IMG/VR virus record: IMGVR_UViG_3300032282_006300
Coordinates: 59,831 to 123,830 of that record
Source: a virus
Length of the DNA stretch: 64,000 nucleotides
Reading direction: 5' to 3' (one strand)
Of this stretch, positions 1 through 8,651 are shown in pieces (positions within the stretch are counted from its first letter, which is position 1; each line of letters opens with the position of its first letter). Position numbers and translations under genes: made by a program. Under the pieces are notes generated by a model that was not told the origin of the DNA, did no database searches, and was given only the letters and a program-made list of their open reading frames with translations.

Positions 1-349
1 TATTGCGTGCCCCGCTCGTACTTTGATGAGAACGGCTAATGGCGATCTCTATTTCATCATCCGTGGCCCCTTTGGAACCAGCATCTTGGATAGTATGAAA
101 AACTTTTGCTCTAATGGTGCCCGATTTTCCAGAAAATAATGCCAAGGTCATTTGGGAAGTATCTGGATGATTGGCAGATATCCAAGTTGCATCGTCTTGG
201 GGCATCCTTGCGGATTTAACTATGGCTTGCATCAATTGCTTGTTTTGTGCACTGCCGTTCTTTGACGGAATAGGTAAACCTTCCCAATAAGTCCCTGATG
301 GGTCGTGGGCATGCATGCCAAAAGGATGGGCTGGCTTTGTACAAGCCAT
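1..349 (-). CDS. Winged-helix DNA-binding protein, partial (C-terminus beyond left edge)
   Basis: Minus-strand reading frame open to the window edge; about 116 residues are visible. The second half (KVFHTIQDAGSKGATDDE, then SRSHQSTSGARN) has the helix-turn-helix layout of small winged-helix proteins common in actinophages, which end with a beta-wing that is missing here. I chose the ATG at 349 because AGGATGGG lies just before it; the ATG at 316 has no clear Shine-Dalgarno site. The function is likely DNA binding, with target unknown. It is the most distal gene of the block that starts with the multi-enzyme gene at 6.2 kb. Confidence 0.6.
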   Translation of the reverse strand, partial: MACTKPAHPFGMHAHDPSGTYWEGLPIPSKNGSAQNKQLMQAIVKSARMPQDDATWISANHPDTSQMTLALFSGKSGTIRAKVFHTIQDAGSKGATDDEIEIAISRSHQSTSGARN

Positions 350-371
350 CCCATCCTGATCGGGGTTTGCC

Positions 372-686
372 TCAGAACAGAGAATCATCTTCCTCCATTG
401 CTCGTTTCAGCAAATTTTGTAATTCGGGATCGTTGTCGTATTCATCCTGAGCGTGAACATAACCATGTTCTACATCAATGTCACGGTGGATGTCACGACG
501 GAGCCGGGGCAAAATGTAACCCTTGAAAAAAATCTTGTAGCCAAGCCAAAGGAGCACAAAGTCAAAGACAATGGTAAAAGTTAATTCGGCCAAAATGTGT
601 GCAGGGTCAAAAGAAACACTGACATAGTCTTGCCAAATTGACATGTTGCTTTCGGTTTCTTGTACTAGCATCGCTGTATTAATCAT
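372..686 (-). CDS. Small single-pass membrane protein
   Basis: A 104-residue protein with one strong hydrophobic segment (about residues 33-54, around FTIVFDFVLLWLGYKIFF), followed by a basic stretch (PRLRRDIHRDID) and an acidic tail (MEEDDSLF). This layout suggests an inner-membrane anchor with a cytoplasmic C-terminus. No family is recognised. No Shine-Dalgarno site precedes the first ATG; the internal ATG of MSIWQ at about 644 has GAAAG upstream and may be the true start. It lies 22 bases before the winged-helix gene and is probably cotranscribed. Confidence 0.55.
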   Translation of the reverse strand: MINTAMLVQETESNMSIWQDYVSVSFDPAHILAELTFTIVFDFVLLWLGYKIFFKGYILPRLRRDIHRDIDVEHGYVHAQDEYDNDPELQNLLKRAMEEDDSLF

Positions 687-723
687 GTTTAAAACTTAAT
701 GCAAAATTTCTACAAAGTCAAGC

Positions 724-1155
724 CTATAGCCATTGAATATCGTTTAAATTGTCTACGCCATCTAGGGCCTGACGTGCAATATCTTCAGCCACCCAATCAG
801 GGTCCATCAAAGCCGCAATTTCTTGCGAAATCAAGATAGCCATACCCGTGTCTAATTCGGTATCATATTTTAACGTAGCCAAACGGTTGGTTGCCAACCA
901 TGTTTGGAAATTGCAGATTTTATCTTCTAAATTATTTGAAATATTAAAATATTTAGGAATTTGTCCCAAAATACCACTTGTTGGAATGATGGCATTTGAT
1001 TCAGACAATACGATTGTTGGTTCACCAAGAATATCTAGAAAACGGTGGTAAATTTTATCAATCGTATTTACACCAAACGGCAATTTAAAAGCAACGACCG
1101 ACCATTCTGTACCATGCTCTTCACAAAAGTTTTTGCACAAACGATAGTCAATCAT
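724..1155 (-). CDS. Hypothetical protein
   Basis: A 143-residue soluble protein with a good ribosome site (AAAGAGGAATT before ATG). It has two cysteines near the N-terminus (LCKNFCEEHG) and an acidic, helical C-terminal third (PDWVAEDIARQALDG). No signal peptide or membrane segment is visible, and I recognise no family. It sits in a run of small genes downstream of the multi-enzyme gene, a typical place for accessory phage proteins of unknown role. Confidence 0.6.
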   Translation of the reverse strand: MIDYRLCKNFCEEHGTEWSVVAFKLPFGVNTIDKIYHRFLDILGEPTIVLSESNAIIPTSGILGQIPKYFNISNNLEDKICNFQTWLATNRLATLKYDTELDTGMAILISQEIAALMDPDWVAEDIARQALDGVDNLNDIQWL

Positions 1156-1164
1156 AATTCCTCT

Positions 1165-1368
1165 TTACAAAATAATATCTGCCGAAGTCATTTTTTCACG
1201 CCATTCAGGGTTCGCCTGTTCATAAACATCGCGGGCTTTTACACTGATTGCTGAAGAAAATGATGCACAAGGTCCAGGGTGGTTTAAAGGAAGTTCACAC
1301 CAATAGTTGTTGTGTTCTCCTGCGACACCTTCACGACAAGTTTTTTCTGGGTATTCGGCGGGCTTCAT
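1165..1368 (-). CDS. Small cysteine/histidine protein, possible zinc knuckle
   Basis: A 67-residue protein. It contains C-x10-C followed by L-x-x-H-P-G-P-C, a short Cys/His pattern seen in many tiny phage proteins and compatible with binding one zinc ion. Start codon is well supported by TTGAGGAGAGTTA upstream. Its ATG overlaps the stop of the preceding gene (TAATG), showing translational coupling. No catalytic role can be read from the sequence. Confidence 0.6.
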   Translation of the reverse strand: MKPAEYPEKTCREGVAGEHNNYWCELPLNHPGPCASFSSAISVKARDVYEQANPEWREKMTSADIIL

Positions 1369-1658
1369 TAACTCTCCTCAATTTGCGATATTTGAGACAG
1401 TGGGTCCAACGGTTTTGAAACTATAACACCATCGTATTTGTATACTACACCCTGGATCTGAGTGATCAAATTGGCAGGCAAATACTGTATTTGTGGGCTT
1501 AATTCTTCTGGCATCTCAATAATAACGAGAACGGGCCTATTTTGTTGTGGAATAACGTATTGGGGCCCAAAACAATCAAAAACATTTTCCAGAGCATAAA
1601 TAGCCCTATTTGCGTCATTAAAGTTGTTGAAATATGCTTTAAAAATTCTGTTATTCAT
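1368..1658 (-). CDS. Hypothetical protein
   Basis: A 96-residue protein with no recognisable motif, rich in Asn, Gln and Ile, with a hydrophobic strand PVLVIIEMPEEL near the middle. The ATG at 1658 is preferred over the upstream TTG because GAGAGG sits 5 bases ahead of it. It overlaps the end of the upstream gene by 8 bases and the start of the downstream gene by 1 base, so it is part of the same operon. Confidence 0.55.
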   Translation of the reverse strand: MNNRIFKAYFNNFNDANRAIYALENVFDCFGPQYVIPQQNRPVLVIIEMPEELSPQIQYLPANLITQIQGVVYKYDGVIVSKPLDPLSQISQIEES

Positions 1659-1881
1659 CAATACCTCTCAGCAATTCAATTTCATCATCGGGAGAAAATG
1701 ATTGTTTTTCGGTAACATCATTTGTTACAAAAGTAACGATAATCATGGATACGTGCCCTAAACTAGAATTGGCATTGTTAATATTGGTAACATAACTTCT
1801 ACCAAAATCTGTTTTAATAACTTGACCTTTTTTAATATCGCCAGCAAGAATTATCAAAGGGGTTTGGCGTTCTTCAGACAT
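1651..1881 (-). CDS. Hypothetical small beta-rich protein
   Basis: A 76-residue protein. The pattern of alternating hydrophobic residues (QTPLIILAGDIKKGQVIKT, then VSMIIVTFVTND) suggests a small beta-barrel or SH3-like fold, but no family is identified. The ATG at 1881 overlaps the TGA of the multi-enzyme gene (GTGATG) and GAGGGGG lies upstream, so it is translated in tandem with that gene. Confidence 0.55.
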   Translation of the reverse strand: MSEERQTPLIILAGDIKKGQVIKTDFGRSYVTNINNANSSLGHVSMIIVTFVTNDVTEKQSFSPDDEIELLRGIDE

Positions 1882-4800
1882 CACTGCGCCCCCTCTTTTT
1901 TATCAATACCAAAACGGGCATTTACAAGAGGTTGCCATAAACCTTTTTGATCTAAATATTTTTCGGCGGCATTGCGGTAGTCAAAAACCCCGCGACCAGA
2001 AGGTTTGAATGCGCCCTTGCGAGATTCGTGGATAAATTCCCACAGTTGTCGGGCACGGCGGTTGCGGGAAGGTTCTGGCAACTTGAGAATGTTCTCAATT
2101 TCTACAGCCAATCCTTCAAAATAATACCATTCGCTTTGATTAAACTGGTGACCTTCTGGTGCCTCAATCGGTCGCACTGCCCATTCATCGTCAGTTAAAT
2201 TATAAGCCGCGTAAGGTTTTAACACACTAATATCGTAAGAATGGGGATTGACGTAAAAAGTAGCAGACCAAGGGCCAACCTTAATTTTTCCACCAAATGG
2301 TTCACCGTTCCATTCCCATTCTGGAATGCCAATAAAAGGCACATTAAAATATGCTTCTTCAATGTTGCAGTGTTCGCGTAATTCTGCATTCATATGTGCA
2401 GAAATTTTTTCAGGAGACATTGTTGCAAATTGTGGATTGCTTTCAATCAAACCACCGTATTCAATTCCAATCAAGGTATCAAGATCATCATTAAGATGGT
2501 ATCCTTGAGATGCGCCGATTTCAGGATTTTTTACTGCGCTAGGATCTGCCCACCATTGGCTTACAGAAGAACCGGCAATATAAACTTTACTCCAGTTTTT
2601 CCATTCTTTGTATTGGCTGTCCCATAATTCAGCAATACGGTTTATAATGGATTCACGAATTTCTGGGCGAATCTTGTCATCTTCAAAAAGACGTGGATCT
2701 AGGCTACCAATAGTTGGCGCAAACAAGCGCTGGTTAGGTCGCCAAGAATCAAGGACTGCATTGCGTTCATTTGCATTCTTAGAAGCATGTGGGTGAAGTG
2801 TTTTTACAAGGTGGTCATGCCACGCCCTGCCTTCACTTGTTTTACGATTTGAATGAATAGGTTTGGTGTCGGCTAAACCTAACATGTGTGCTTCGTGCGC
2901 TTTTGTAAGCATTGTAGTAGCGATACCGTGATATTGATATCCTGGATCTACTTCAATCCAATCAATCTCACCTGGAGATAATTTAGAAAGATCGTCTCCA
3001 TGTCGATCTGTCCATGATAATACTCCAATTTGTTCGTTATTATGATGGACAGTTATTCTATGAGAACCTCCCTTTTCCGGCGATTCTTTAAAGCGATATT
3101 CAATATTTTGTGGGTGAGGGGCATTACTCATATTTTGTGTATAAGTTTTATTTGCCTCATCTAAATTTTTTTGAAAATCTAAAAATGCATCTTCAGATTT
3201 ACTTTTATAATACTCGTTTTCATGTTTATTTATTGCATTTTGAAGACGGGCATCTTCCTGTTTTTTAATAGTCAGGAAAGGATCTTCATCACTAGCAAAA
3301 TGCTGGAGTAGGCTTAGGCTTGGAGGTAATGAAGACACCCACGCTTCACCGTCATCACTCAGGATATCTGAGTGCTGGGGTTTAGTAATTGCTCTACCAG
3401 AATAATGGGCATCGCGAGCCTTTTCCATCATTTTTGTAGCAATACCATGACGTTGATATTCATCATCCACGTCAATGTTGCTGATTTCACCAGAAAAATA
3501 GCCAGAACTATATTTATCGTGGGTATCAGTCGCCCAACGAAGGTTGCCAACTTGTTTGCCATCATGGTTCGCAGTTACTTCATGCATGCTGCCAACCGTG
3601 CCAACAGCGCGATAAAACTTGTATTCTACGTTCATTGGGTGTGGTGCTTTTCGCATATTTTGTATATAAATTTTGTATGCATTTGAAAATTCTTCATTAG
3701 AACCACGCTTTGCCGCATTAAGTTTAGCCTTTTCCTGCTTTTTAATCGTCAGAAAAGGATCTTCATCACTAGCAAAATGCTGGAGTAAGGAAGCCAAGGT
3801 GGGATTTTTTTCAACCATGCGGTCATACCATGCTTGACCTTGAGTGGTTTTGTGATCGGAATGTTCAATACGTGTACTGGCATCACCAAATTCGTAAAAT
3901 TCCCGAGCCTTTTTAATAAGATTAGTAGCAATGCCATGACGTTGGTATTCCGGGGTTACTTGGATGTGGCCAATTTCCCCAGGAAAAAGACTATGACGTG
4001 TTTTTTTTTCATCATTAGCCCAGCGAACATGACCAACTTCTTCGCCATTATGGTAAGCAGTTACTTGATGCATTTGGTTTCCACCATGTTCAGAACGTTT
4101 ATTAAATTCGTATTCTACGTTCATTGGGTGTGGGGCTTTTCGCATATTTTGTATATAAATTTTGTATGCATTTGAAAATTCTTCATCAGAGCCACGCCTT
4201 GCCGAATTAAGTTTGGCATCCTCTTGCTTCTTAATTTTCAAAAAAGAATCTTCATAACTGGCAAAATATTGTAGCAAGGAAGCCATCCTTGGGTCTTTTT
4301 CAACCATGCGCTGATGCCATGCACGGCCTTGATCGGTTTTGTCATCGGAATGTTCAGCGCGAGTACTGGCTTCACCGGATTCGTAAAATTCCCGAGCCTT
4401 CTTGACAAGATTAGTCGCAATGCCATGACGTTCGTAAACAGGAATTACGCCGACGTATCCAATTTCTCCAGGAAAAAGTTTACGATGTGTTTGTATTTGA
4501 TCATTGGCCCAACGAATATGACCAACTTGTTCGCCATTATGGTGAGCAGTTACTGCATGCAATTGTTTTCCACCATGTTCAGAATATGAATGAAATTTGT
4601 ATTCTACATTTTGTGGGTCGGGGGCATTTTGCATTTGGGTACTAAAACGACTTAAGGTAGCAAAACGTTTTCTTTTTTCACGGCGCACAATTTCGGCTCG
4701 GCCACTATTTTCGTGCTCGTCTTCCGCATCACCAATTTTATCGTTTGCAATTTTCCTGGCTTCATCTAAAGAATCGTTGGCCTTTTTCATAGCAATATCG

Positions 4801-6206
4801 TATTTTTTTGCGTGGGGATCAAAAACATTTTCTGCTGCAGCATAAGCAGCGTCCCGCTTGTCCCTGTGGGGTTGCAGTTCCGCCAATAGTGCCTCTTGGC
4901 GTGCATTGTAGGCTTGTTTATGTGGCTCAAGTTCGGCGTTGGCTTCATCCATTGCTTTGTTGTGCTTAACTAAATAATCATCAAGGTTTTTATCAGCATT
5001 TGATTTTGCTTGATCAAGAATTTCTTTGTGCGGGCGAATTGCTTCCATTGCATCCGCAACGGCTTTTTTGTGTTCTGGACTATCTATAGAAAATGTTTGG
5101 TCAGCATGTCTTAGGGAACGACTAAATTTTTCTGAATGGGGGCCAAACGCAGCACCGGCGTTTCTTATTTTTGATTTGTGTTTATTTTCTTCATCAATAC
5201 GTTCATTTTTGAGTTCTTCTGTTTTGATTGTGTGTGGTTTATATTTTTCAAAAGCCTCGTTTATTAGACCCATAATGCGATCTTCGTGCGGAGCAAATTC
5301 TTTATTAGCCTTTTCTATAGAATCCCACCATACCCCACGGTGAACACTTAATTTTTGGTCAATTTCGAATTTGATTGGCCTTTGTTTTTCAAAAACAGCA
5401 TCGTATTCGGCCCTAGCAGCATTTCTAGCCGATTTAAGGGGGCGCTCAGCCTCTTCAATAACCGCATCATGCTTCTTATTGGCCCTATCCAACTCAAACT
5501 CGGCATTGGCCTTAGCCCGCAAGAAAGGATCTACACCTTCAGCAAAGAACTGGAACAGGTCGTTATCCGCAGCCTGGTAGAAGAAATCAACTACGCTGGC
5601 TTGAGCCTGGTTACGGCGCTTTACGGCACGAACAGAGCCATCGGAGCGTGCACTTACTTCTTGATTTTTTCCGCCTTTAAATGATATGTGATGCCAAGAA
5701 GGTTTCTCTCCCCAAAAACCAAACTCCCGAAAATCATCTGCATCAGTAAAAAGATCTTTGGCTTTTACAGTTGCACGAATTACGGGCCAATCATTCTTCG
5801 GATCTTCTTGCTTTCCGTGCTGGCGTGCATATTCTTTGCTAATAGAAACCCAATCTCCAGGTTTAATACCGTGATGTGCTTTTTCTGCGGGTAGCGATCG
5901 GTAAATGCGAATTTTTGTTTCAGGGTTATTGCGAATACGGCGCAAAATGTTGTGGGCTTCCCGGTTAGACGGCTCACTCATGTCTGAGTAGTAATGTGGG
6001 TGGGTATAAACATTCGCTGGCACACCTTGGGTTAAGTCCCAGGCGGGGATGCCCCCTTCAGGATCTCCGGGCCGGTGTGCCCAACCATAAGAATTGTCGG
6101 CAGTTGCCTTAACCCGCAAAAAAGGATCTACACCTTCAGCAAAGAACTGGAACAAAGATGCGTGCATAAACTCGGTCTGGCTAACCGTTTCATTCATCTG
6201 TTCCAT
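1881..6206 (-). CDS. Giant multi-enzyme protein: ADP-ribosyltransferase + 4 GNAT acetyltransferases + nucleotidyltransferase
   Basis: A 1441-residue polydomain protein. Residues about 35-185 look like an ADP-ribosyltransferase: R in KIRIYRSLP (103), the strand WVSISKEYA (119-127) and E161 in DDFREFGFW match an R-S-E type active site. Residues 230-510 are a charged, helical region with PH-containing repeats. Four GNAT-like acetyltransferase domains follow (about 533-640, 697-803, 860-960, 1034-1137), each with the acetyl-CoA loop as [RY]HGIAT. Residues 1205-1330 look like a nucleotidyltransferase (GSS at 1212-1214, DLD at 1241-1243). Domains are separated by five copies of a 15-residue motif ending in D[PS]FL. 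By analogy with T4 Alt, a packaged and injected host-modifying protein is plausible (inference). It follows the large terminase and carries the late-gene element. Start at 6206 or the next in-frame ATG at 6197. Confidence 0.75.
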   Translation of the reverse strand: MEQMNETVSQTEFMHASLFQFFAEGVDPFLRVKATADNSYGWAHRPGDPEGGIPAWDLTQGVPANVYTHPHYYSDMSEPSNREAHNILRRIRNNPETKIRIYRSLPAEKAHHGIKPGDWVSISKEYARQHGKQEDPKNDWPVIRATVKAKDLFTDADDFREFGFWGEKPSWHHISFKGGKNQEVSARSDGSVRAVKRRNQAQASVVDFFYQAADNDLFQFFAEGVDPFLRAKANAEFELDRANKKHDAVIEEAERPLKSARNAARAEYDAVFEKQRPIKFEIDQKLSVHRGVWWDSIEKANKEFAPHEDRIMGLINEAFEKYKPHTIKTEELKNERIDEENKHKSKIRNAGAAFGPHSEKFSRSLRHADQTFSIDSPEHKKAVADAMEAIRPHKEILDQAKSNADKNLDDYLVKHNKAMDEANAELEPHKQAYNARQEALLAELQPHRDKRDAAYAAAENVFDPHAKKYDIAMKKANDSLDEARKIANDKIGDAEDEHENSGRAEIVRREKRKRFATLSRFSTQMQNAPDPQNVEYKFHSYSEHGGKQLHAVTAHHNGEQVGHIRWANDQIQTHRKLFPGEIGYVGVIPVYERHGIATNLVKKAREFYESGEASTRAEHSDDKTDQGRAWHQRMVEKDPRMASLLQYFASYEDSFLKIKKQEDAKLNSARRGSDEEFSNAYKIYIQNMRKAPHPMNVEYEFNKRSEHGGNQMHQVTAYHNGEEVGHVRWANDEKKTRHSLFPGEIGHIQVTPEYQRHGIATNLIKKAREFYEFGDASTRIEHSDHKTTQGQAWYDRMVEKNPTLASLLQHFASDEDPFLTIKKQEKAKLNAAKRGSNEEFSNAYKIYIQNMRKAPHPMNVEYKFYRAVGTVGSMHEVTANHDGKQVGNLRWATDTHDKYSSGYFSGEISNIDVDDEYQRHGIATKMMEKARDAHYSGRAITKPQHSDILSDDGEAWVSSLPPSLSLLQHFASDEDPFLTIKKQEDARLQNAINKHENEYYKSKSEDAFLDFQKNLDEANKTYTQNMSNAPHPQNIEYRFKESPEKGGSHRITVHHNNEQIGVLSWTDRHGDDLSKLSPGEIDWIEVDPGYQYHGIATTMLTKAHEAHMLGLADTKPIHSNRKTSEGRAWHDHLVKTLHPHASKNANERNAVLDSWRPNQRLFAPTIGSLDPRLFEDDKIRPEIRESIINRIAELWDSQYKEWKNWSKVYIAGSSVSQWWADPSAVKNPEIGASQGYHLNDDLDTLIGIEYGGLIESNPQFATMSPEKISAHMNAELREHCNIEEAYFNVPFIGIPEWEWNGEPFGGKIKVGPWSATFYVNPHSYDISVLKPYAAYNLTDDEWAVRPIEAPEGHQFNQSEWYYFEGLAVEIENILKLPEPSRNRRARQLWEFIHESRKGAFKPSGRGVFDYRNAAEKYLDQKGLWQPLVNARFGIDKKEGAQ
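3270..6158 (-). repeat. Five copies of a 15-residue interdomain motif in the multi-enzyme gene
   Basis: Copies lie at 6114-6158, 5517-5561, 4236-4280, 3747-3791 and 3270-3314. Consensus is [SD]L[FL]Q[FYH]FA-x3-D[PS]FL. Each copy sits at a boundary: before the ADP-ribosyltransferase, before the coiled region, and before GNAT domains 2, 3 and 4. The last three copies are followed by an almost identical KIKKQE-type stretch and, in two cases, by NAYKIYIQNMRKAPHP, showing recent duplication of linker plus domain. Confidence 0.85.
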
Positions 6207-6240
6207 ACCCTTTCGGGGCCTAATATTAGGTGCTGACAGG
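6207..6240 (-). promoter_or_regulatory. Late-gene upstream element, copy A
   Basis: Read on the minus strand, CCTGTC is followed after 20 bases by GAAAGGGT, directly before the multi-enzyme gene. The spacer contains the palindrome CCTAATATTAGG. The same two boxes with 20-21 base spacing occur before four structural genes. It may be a phage-specific promoter or a 5' leader structure; the sequence does not decide between these. Confidence 0.6.
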
Positions 6241-6264
6241 CTTATAATAGTTTCTGGGCAAAAC

Positions 6265-6307
6265 GAGAGGGCTCCTGCAAGTCAATTCATTGACGAGAAG
6301 CCCTCTC
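6265..6307 (-). terminator. Terminator-like hairpin after the large terminase gene
   Basis: A 9-bp perfect stem (GAGAGGGCT with AGCCCTCTC) encloses a second 6-bp stem (GTCAAT/ATTGAC); on the minus strand it is followed by GTTTTG. The T-tract is short, so termination may be partial. A weaker stem (TTTAGGG/CCCTAAA, 6315-6349) lies just ahead of it. Together they separate the terminase transcript from the late element of the next gene. Confidence 0.55.
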
Positions 6308-6407
6308 TACCGCATTTAGGGGAACTCCCGCCAGAGATAGCGCCCTAAACCTCAACAACGCGGCTATAACATTATTATAGAGATATTTCAAAAATAGACA
6401 AATCGGG

Positions 6408-8405
6408 CTAATTTCGCCATCCGCGAGATGGGTTTCTGTTCTTACCTTTACCATCTTTACGATTAGAAGCAAATCCAGACATTGAAGACATTTTTTGGTT
6501 TTCGCTTAGATCGTTGCGCATTCTTCCAAACGGGTCAATACCTCCTTGGAGAGCCGCTGTTGGTCTAAAATTAGCCATGTCTGCATGAAGAAAGTTGTTC
6601 ACCTGTTCACCAATCAACACATGGATGCATTCTGTCATACAGTCTGCAATGTCTTTAGATTGAACTGGACCGGCAGATGGGTGGTCAACTCGACCGTTTA
6701 CCATTTGAAGGAATCGTAATTCTAACTCTGCCCGTTCATTGTAGGGGGCGTGAACCAATCCCAAGTTAATCGCGGCCTTAGAGTTTTCTTTTACCTGCCA
6801 ATCGTATTGGCGCGTTGCAGTTTTTTCAAAAACATTGATGCGTTTGGGAAGATTGCCATTACGAACCATTCTTTGAAGTTTTTGAATAGAAGATGTTGAG
6901 TTGTATTGGTCAAAAGTAAATTCTTCTGGATAAAATTTGGAAATAATATTGTTCCACAAAAAATCATCTACATATTCGTAATCAATAATACCATCTTCAA
7001 AAGATGCGGGATCAAAATGTCCCAAAACGTCAAACACACAATGTTGACGACCTTCTTCGTCAATTTCTGCGTGTGCAATGGCGTAACCAAATTTGTCGTT
7101 AACCTTTGAAGGGTCGGCATGGCCCTTGTAATTGTAAATCAATAAACCGCTTGTTTGTTGAACAATTTCTGGAGGTCCGTATTTTTCGGGACGTTCATTC
7201 CACGGGCGGAAAATTTGAGTAACTTTATCTGGGTTCAAATAAGCGTCAATGGTTGCCGCAAATTTAGATTCACGTTCAACTGCAAAAGTTTCAGGATTGG
7301 CTAATTTAAGCCTTTCCATCTGCTCGTCGAATGCTTGAATGGCTCCACGCAGAGGCTTAAACTTTGGCGGTGGATCATTTTTGTAAATGTAATCTGGTGC
7401 ATCTCCGTCAAACAAATAAGGAAACACATCTATTTCGTGGGCAATTTCCCAATCAACGTAAATGTCCCAAGAAGCCAATTGAACCATCATAATTTCTGGA
7501 TATACAGGTTTTCCTCTTAAATCAATTTCTAAAGAGTTTTTGTAATTTTCGTAGAATTGACCCATCATCTGCCAAGGGCTGGATGGTTCAATAATGAACC
7601 CGTATTTACCGAATTGGTCAAGGGCGGGGGTAGAAGCCTGATAAACCTCTTCAGCAGACCTGTTAGCGCCAGAGTTGACAACGTGTGCCATCTCGTCAAA
7701 AGCCATCATAAAAGCCGTAGGACCACGACCGGCCATCAAAGTTGATTCTTTTGGCAAAATTTCAAAAGTGGCTATATCAAGATCTGTTTTGATTCCCTGA
7801 GTTTTAAGTTTTTTCATTCTTAATTCATCGTTGGGAGCATAGATACTTACCTTTTCAGCAAGCAAATTTGAAACATAAGGCCCAAAACAAGTAGAGCCGG
7901 TAATAACATTTGCTAGGTCCCGCCACACCGTTGCTTTTGCCTGATCACGCTTACCGGCGAAAACTAGACCCACCAGTTTCTTGTCTCGGTCAACACCAAA
8001 ATGTGCTTGTGGGTCAGCATTTTGCATGTAATTCCATAAAACATATGCCATTGCTAGAGCCGCAATATGTCCTTTACCGGCACGACGGCCCATGACCAAC
8101 AATACTTCACGAAACCACGGATAGCCCTGTTCCCGCAGGTAATTCATCCGTTTTACAATTCCGGGGACAATACCGTTGTATCCCGTTTGCTTAAAGTTTG
8201 TTTCCCATTCGTTGATGACTTTGTAATCATATTCCGTCAAAAGGTCTGTACGAAGAAATATGATTTTTAATAGCGTTGCTTGACGTGGATATAAATTGGG
8301 TCGATTTAGATAATCCGGACTAATTACAAAAGTAATTGGGTCGGGAACTTTTACGCCCGTAATCTTAATATGGGCGTTTAATGCTTCGTTATCTAAAATA
8401 CTCAA
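6408..8405 (-). CDS. terL: Terminase large subunit
   Basis: A 665-residue DNA-packaging motor. The ATPase has Walker A as MGRRAGKGH (about residues 104-112) and Walker B as MMAFDEMAH (about 232-240), with the acidic glutamate following the aspartate. The C-terminal RNase H-like nuclease region includes FDQYNS (about 499) and DIADCMTE (about 585), where the metal-binding aspartates lie. It cuts concatemeric DNA and drives it into the prohead through the portal, which is outside this window. Its ATG directly abuts the stop of the upstream gene and a terminator-like hairpin follows. Size and motif order are normal for phage TerL. Confidence 0.92.
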   Translation of the reverse strand: MSILDNEALNAHIKITGVKVPDPITFVISPDYLNRPNLYPRQATLLKIIFLRTDLLTEYDYKVINEWETNFKQTGYNGIVPGIVKRMNYLREQGYPWFREVLLVMGRRAGKGHIAALAMAYVLWNYMQNADPQAHFGVDRDKKLVGLVFAGKRDQAKATVWRDLANVITGSTCFGPYVSNLLAEKVSIYAPNDELRMKKLKTQGIKTDLDIATFEILPKESTLMAGRGPTAFMMAFDEMAHVVNSGANRSAEEVYQASTPALDQFGKYGFIIEPSSPWQMMGQFYENYKNSLEIDLRGKPVYPEIMMVQLASWDIYVDWEIAHEIDVFPYLFDGDAPDYIYKNDPPPKFKPLRGAIQAFDEQMERLKLANPETFAVERESKFAATIDAYLNPDKVTQIFRPWNERPEKYGPPEIVQQTSGLLIYNYKGHADPSKVNDKFGYAIAHAEIDEEGRQHCVFDVLGHFDPASFEDGIIDYEYVDDFLWNNIISKFYPEEFTFDQYNSTSSIQKLQRMVRNGNLPKRINVFEKTATRQYDWQVKENSKAAINLGLVHAPYNERAELELRFLQMVNGRVDHPSAGPVQSKDIADCMTECIHVLIGEQVNNFLHADMANFRPTAALQGGIDPFGRMRNDLSENQKMSSMSGFASNRKDGKGKNRNPSRGWRN

Positions 8406-8642
8406 TTAAATATCCTCCATGTTTTCAAGCATACCGGCAATGGACCAAGGGTTGGCAAAAGAGTTTGGTACTCTATGTCCACAATCTTCAAATCTAACGA
8501 CTCCTTGAACACCCAAAAATTCGTTATCATCCGTAAAGATGATTTCATTACAGACACCCATTTTACCAGAAAAGATTTCACAAATAGGGCAAAATTGTTC
8601 AGGTAAATCTAAAACAATGTATTCACCTGGAACAAGTGCCAC
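8406..8642 (-). CDS. Small cysteine-rich protein, possible zinc binding
   Basis: A 78-residue protein with CPIC near residue 18, a third cysteine at about 31 and C-G-H at about 54-56, compatible with one zinc site. It starts with GTG (reading VALVPGEY) preceded by AAGGGG. Its stop touches the terminase ATG. Its function is unknown; zinc-containing small proteins next to terminase genes sometimes help packaging, but nothing here proves that. Confidence 0.6.
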   Translation of the reverse strand: MALVPGEYIVLDLPEQFCPICEIFSGKMGVCNEIIFTDDNEFLGVQGVVRFEDCGHRVPNSFANPWSIAGMLENMEDI

Positions 8643-8651
8643 TTTGACCCC

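Noticed and set aside
6207-6407. A hidden tRNA or small gene in the 200-base gap
   Set aside because: No cloverleaf, anticodon arm or open frame with a ribosome site; only hairpins and the late element are visible.
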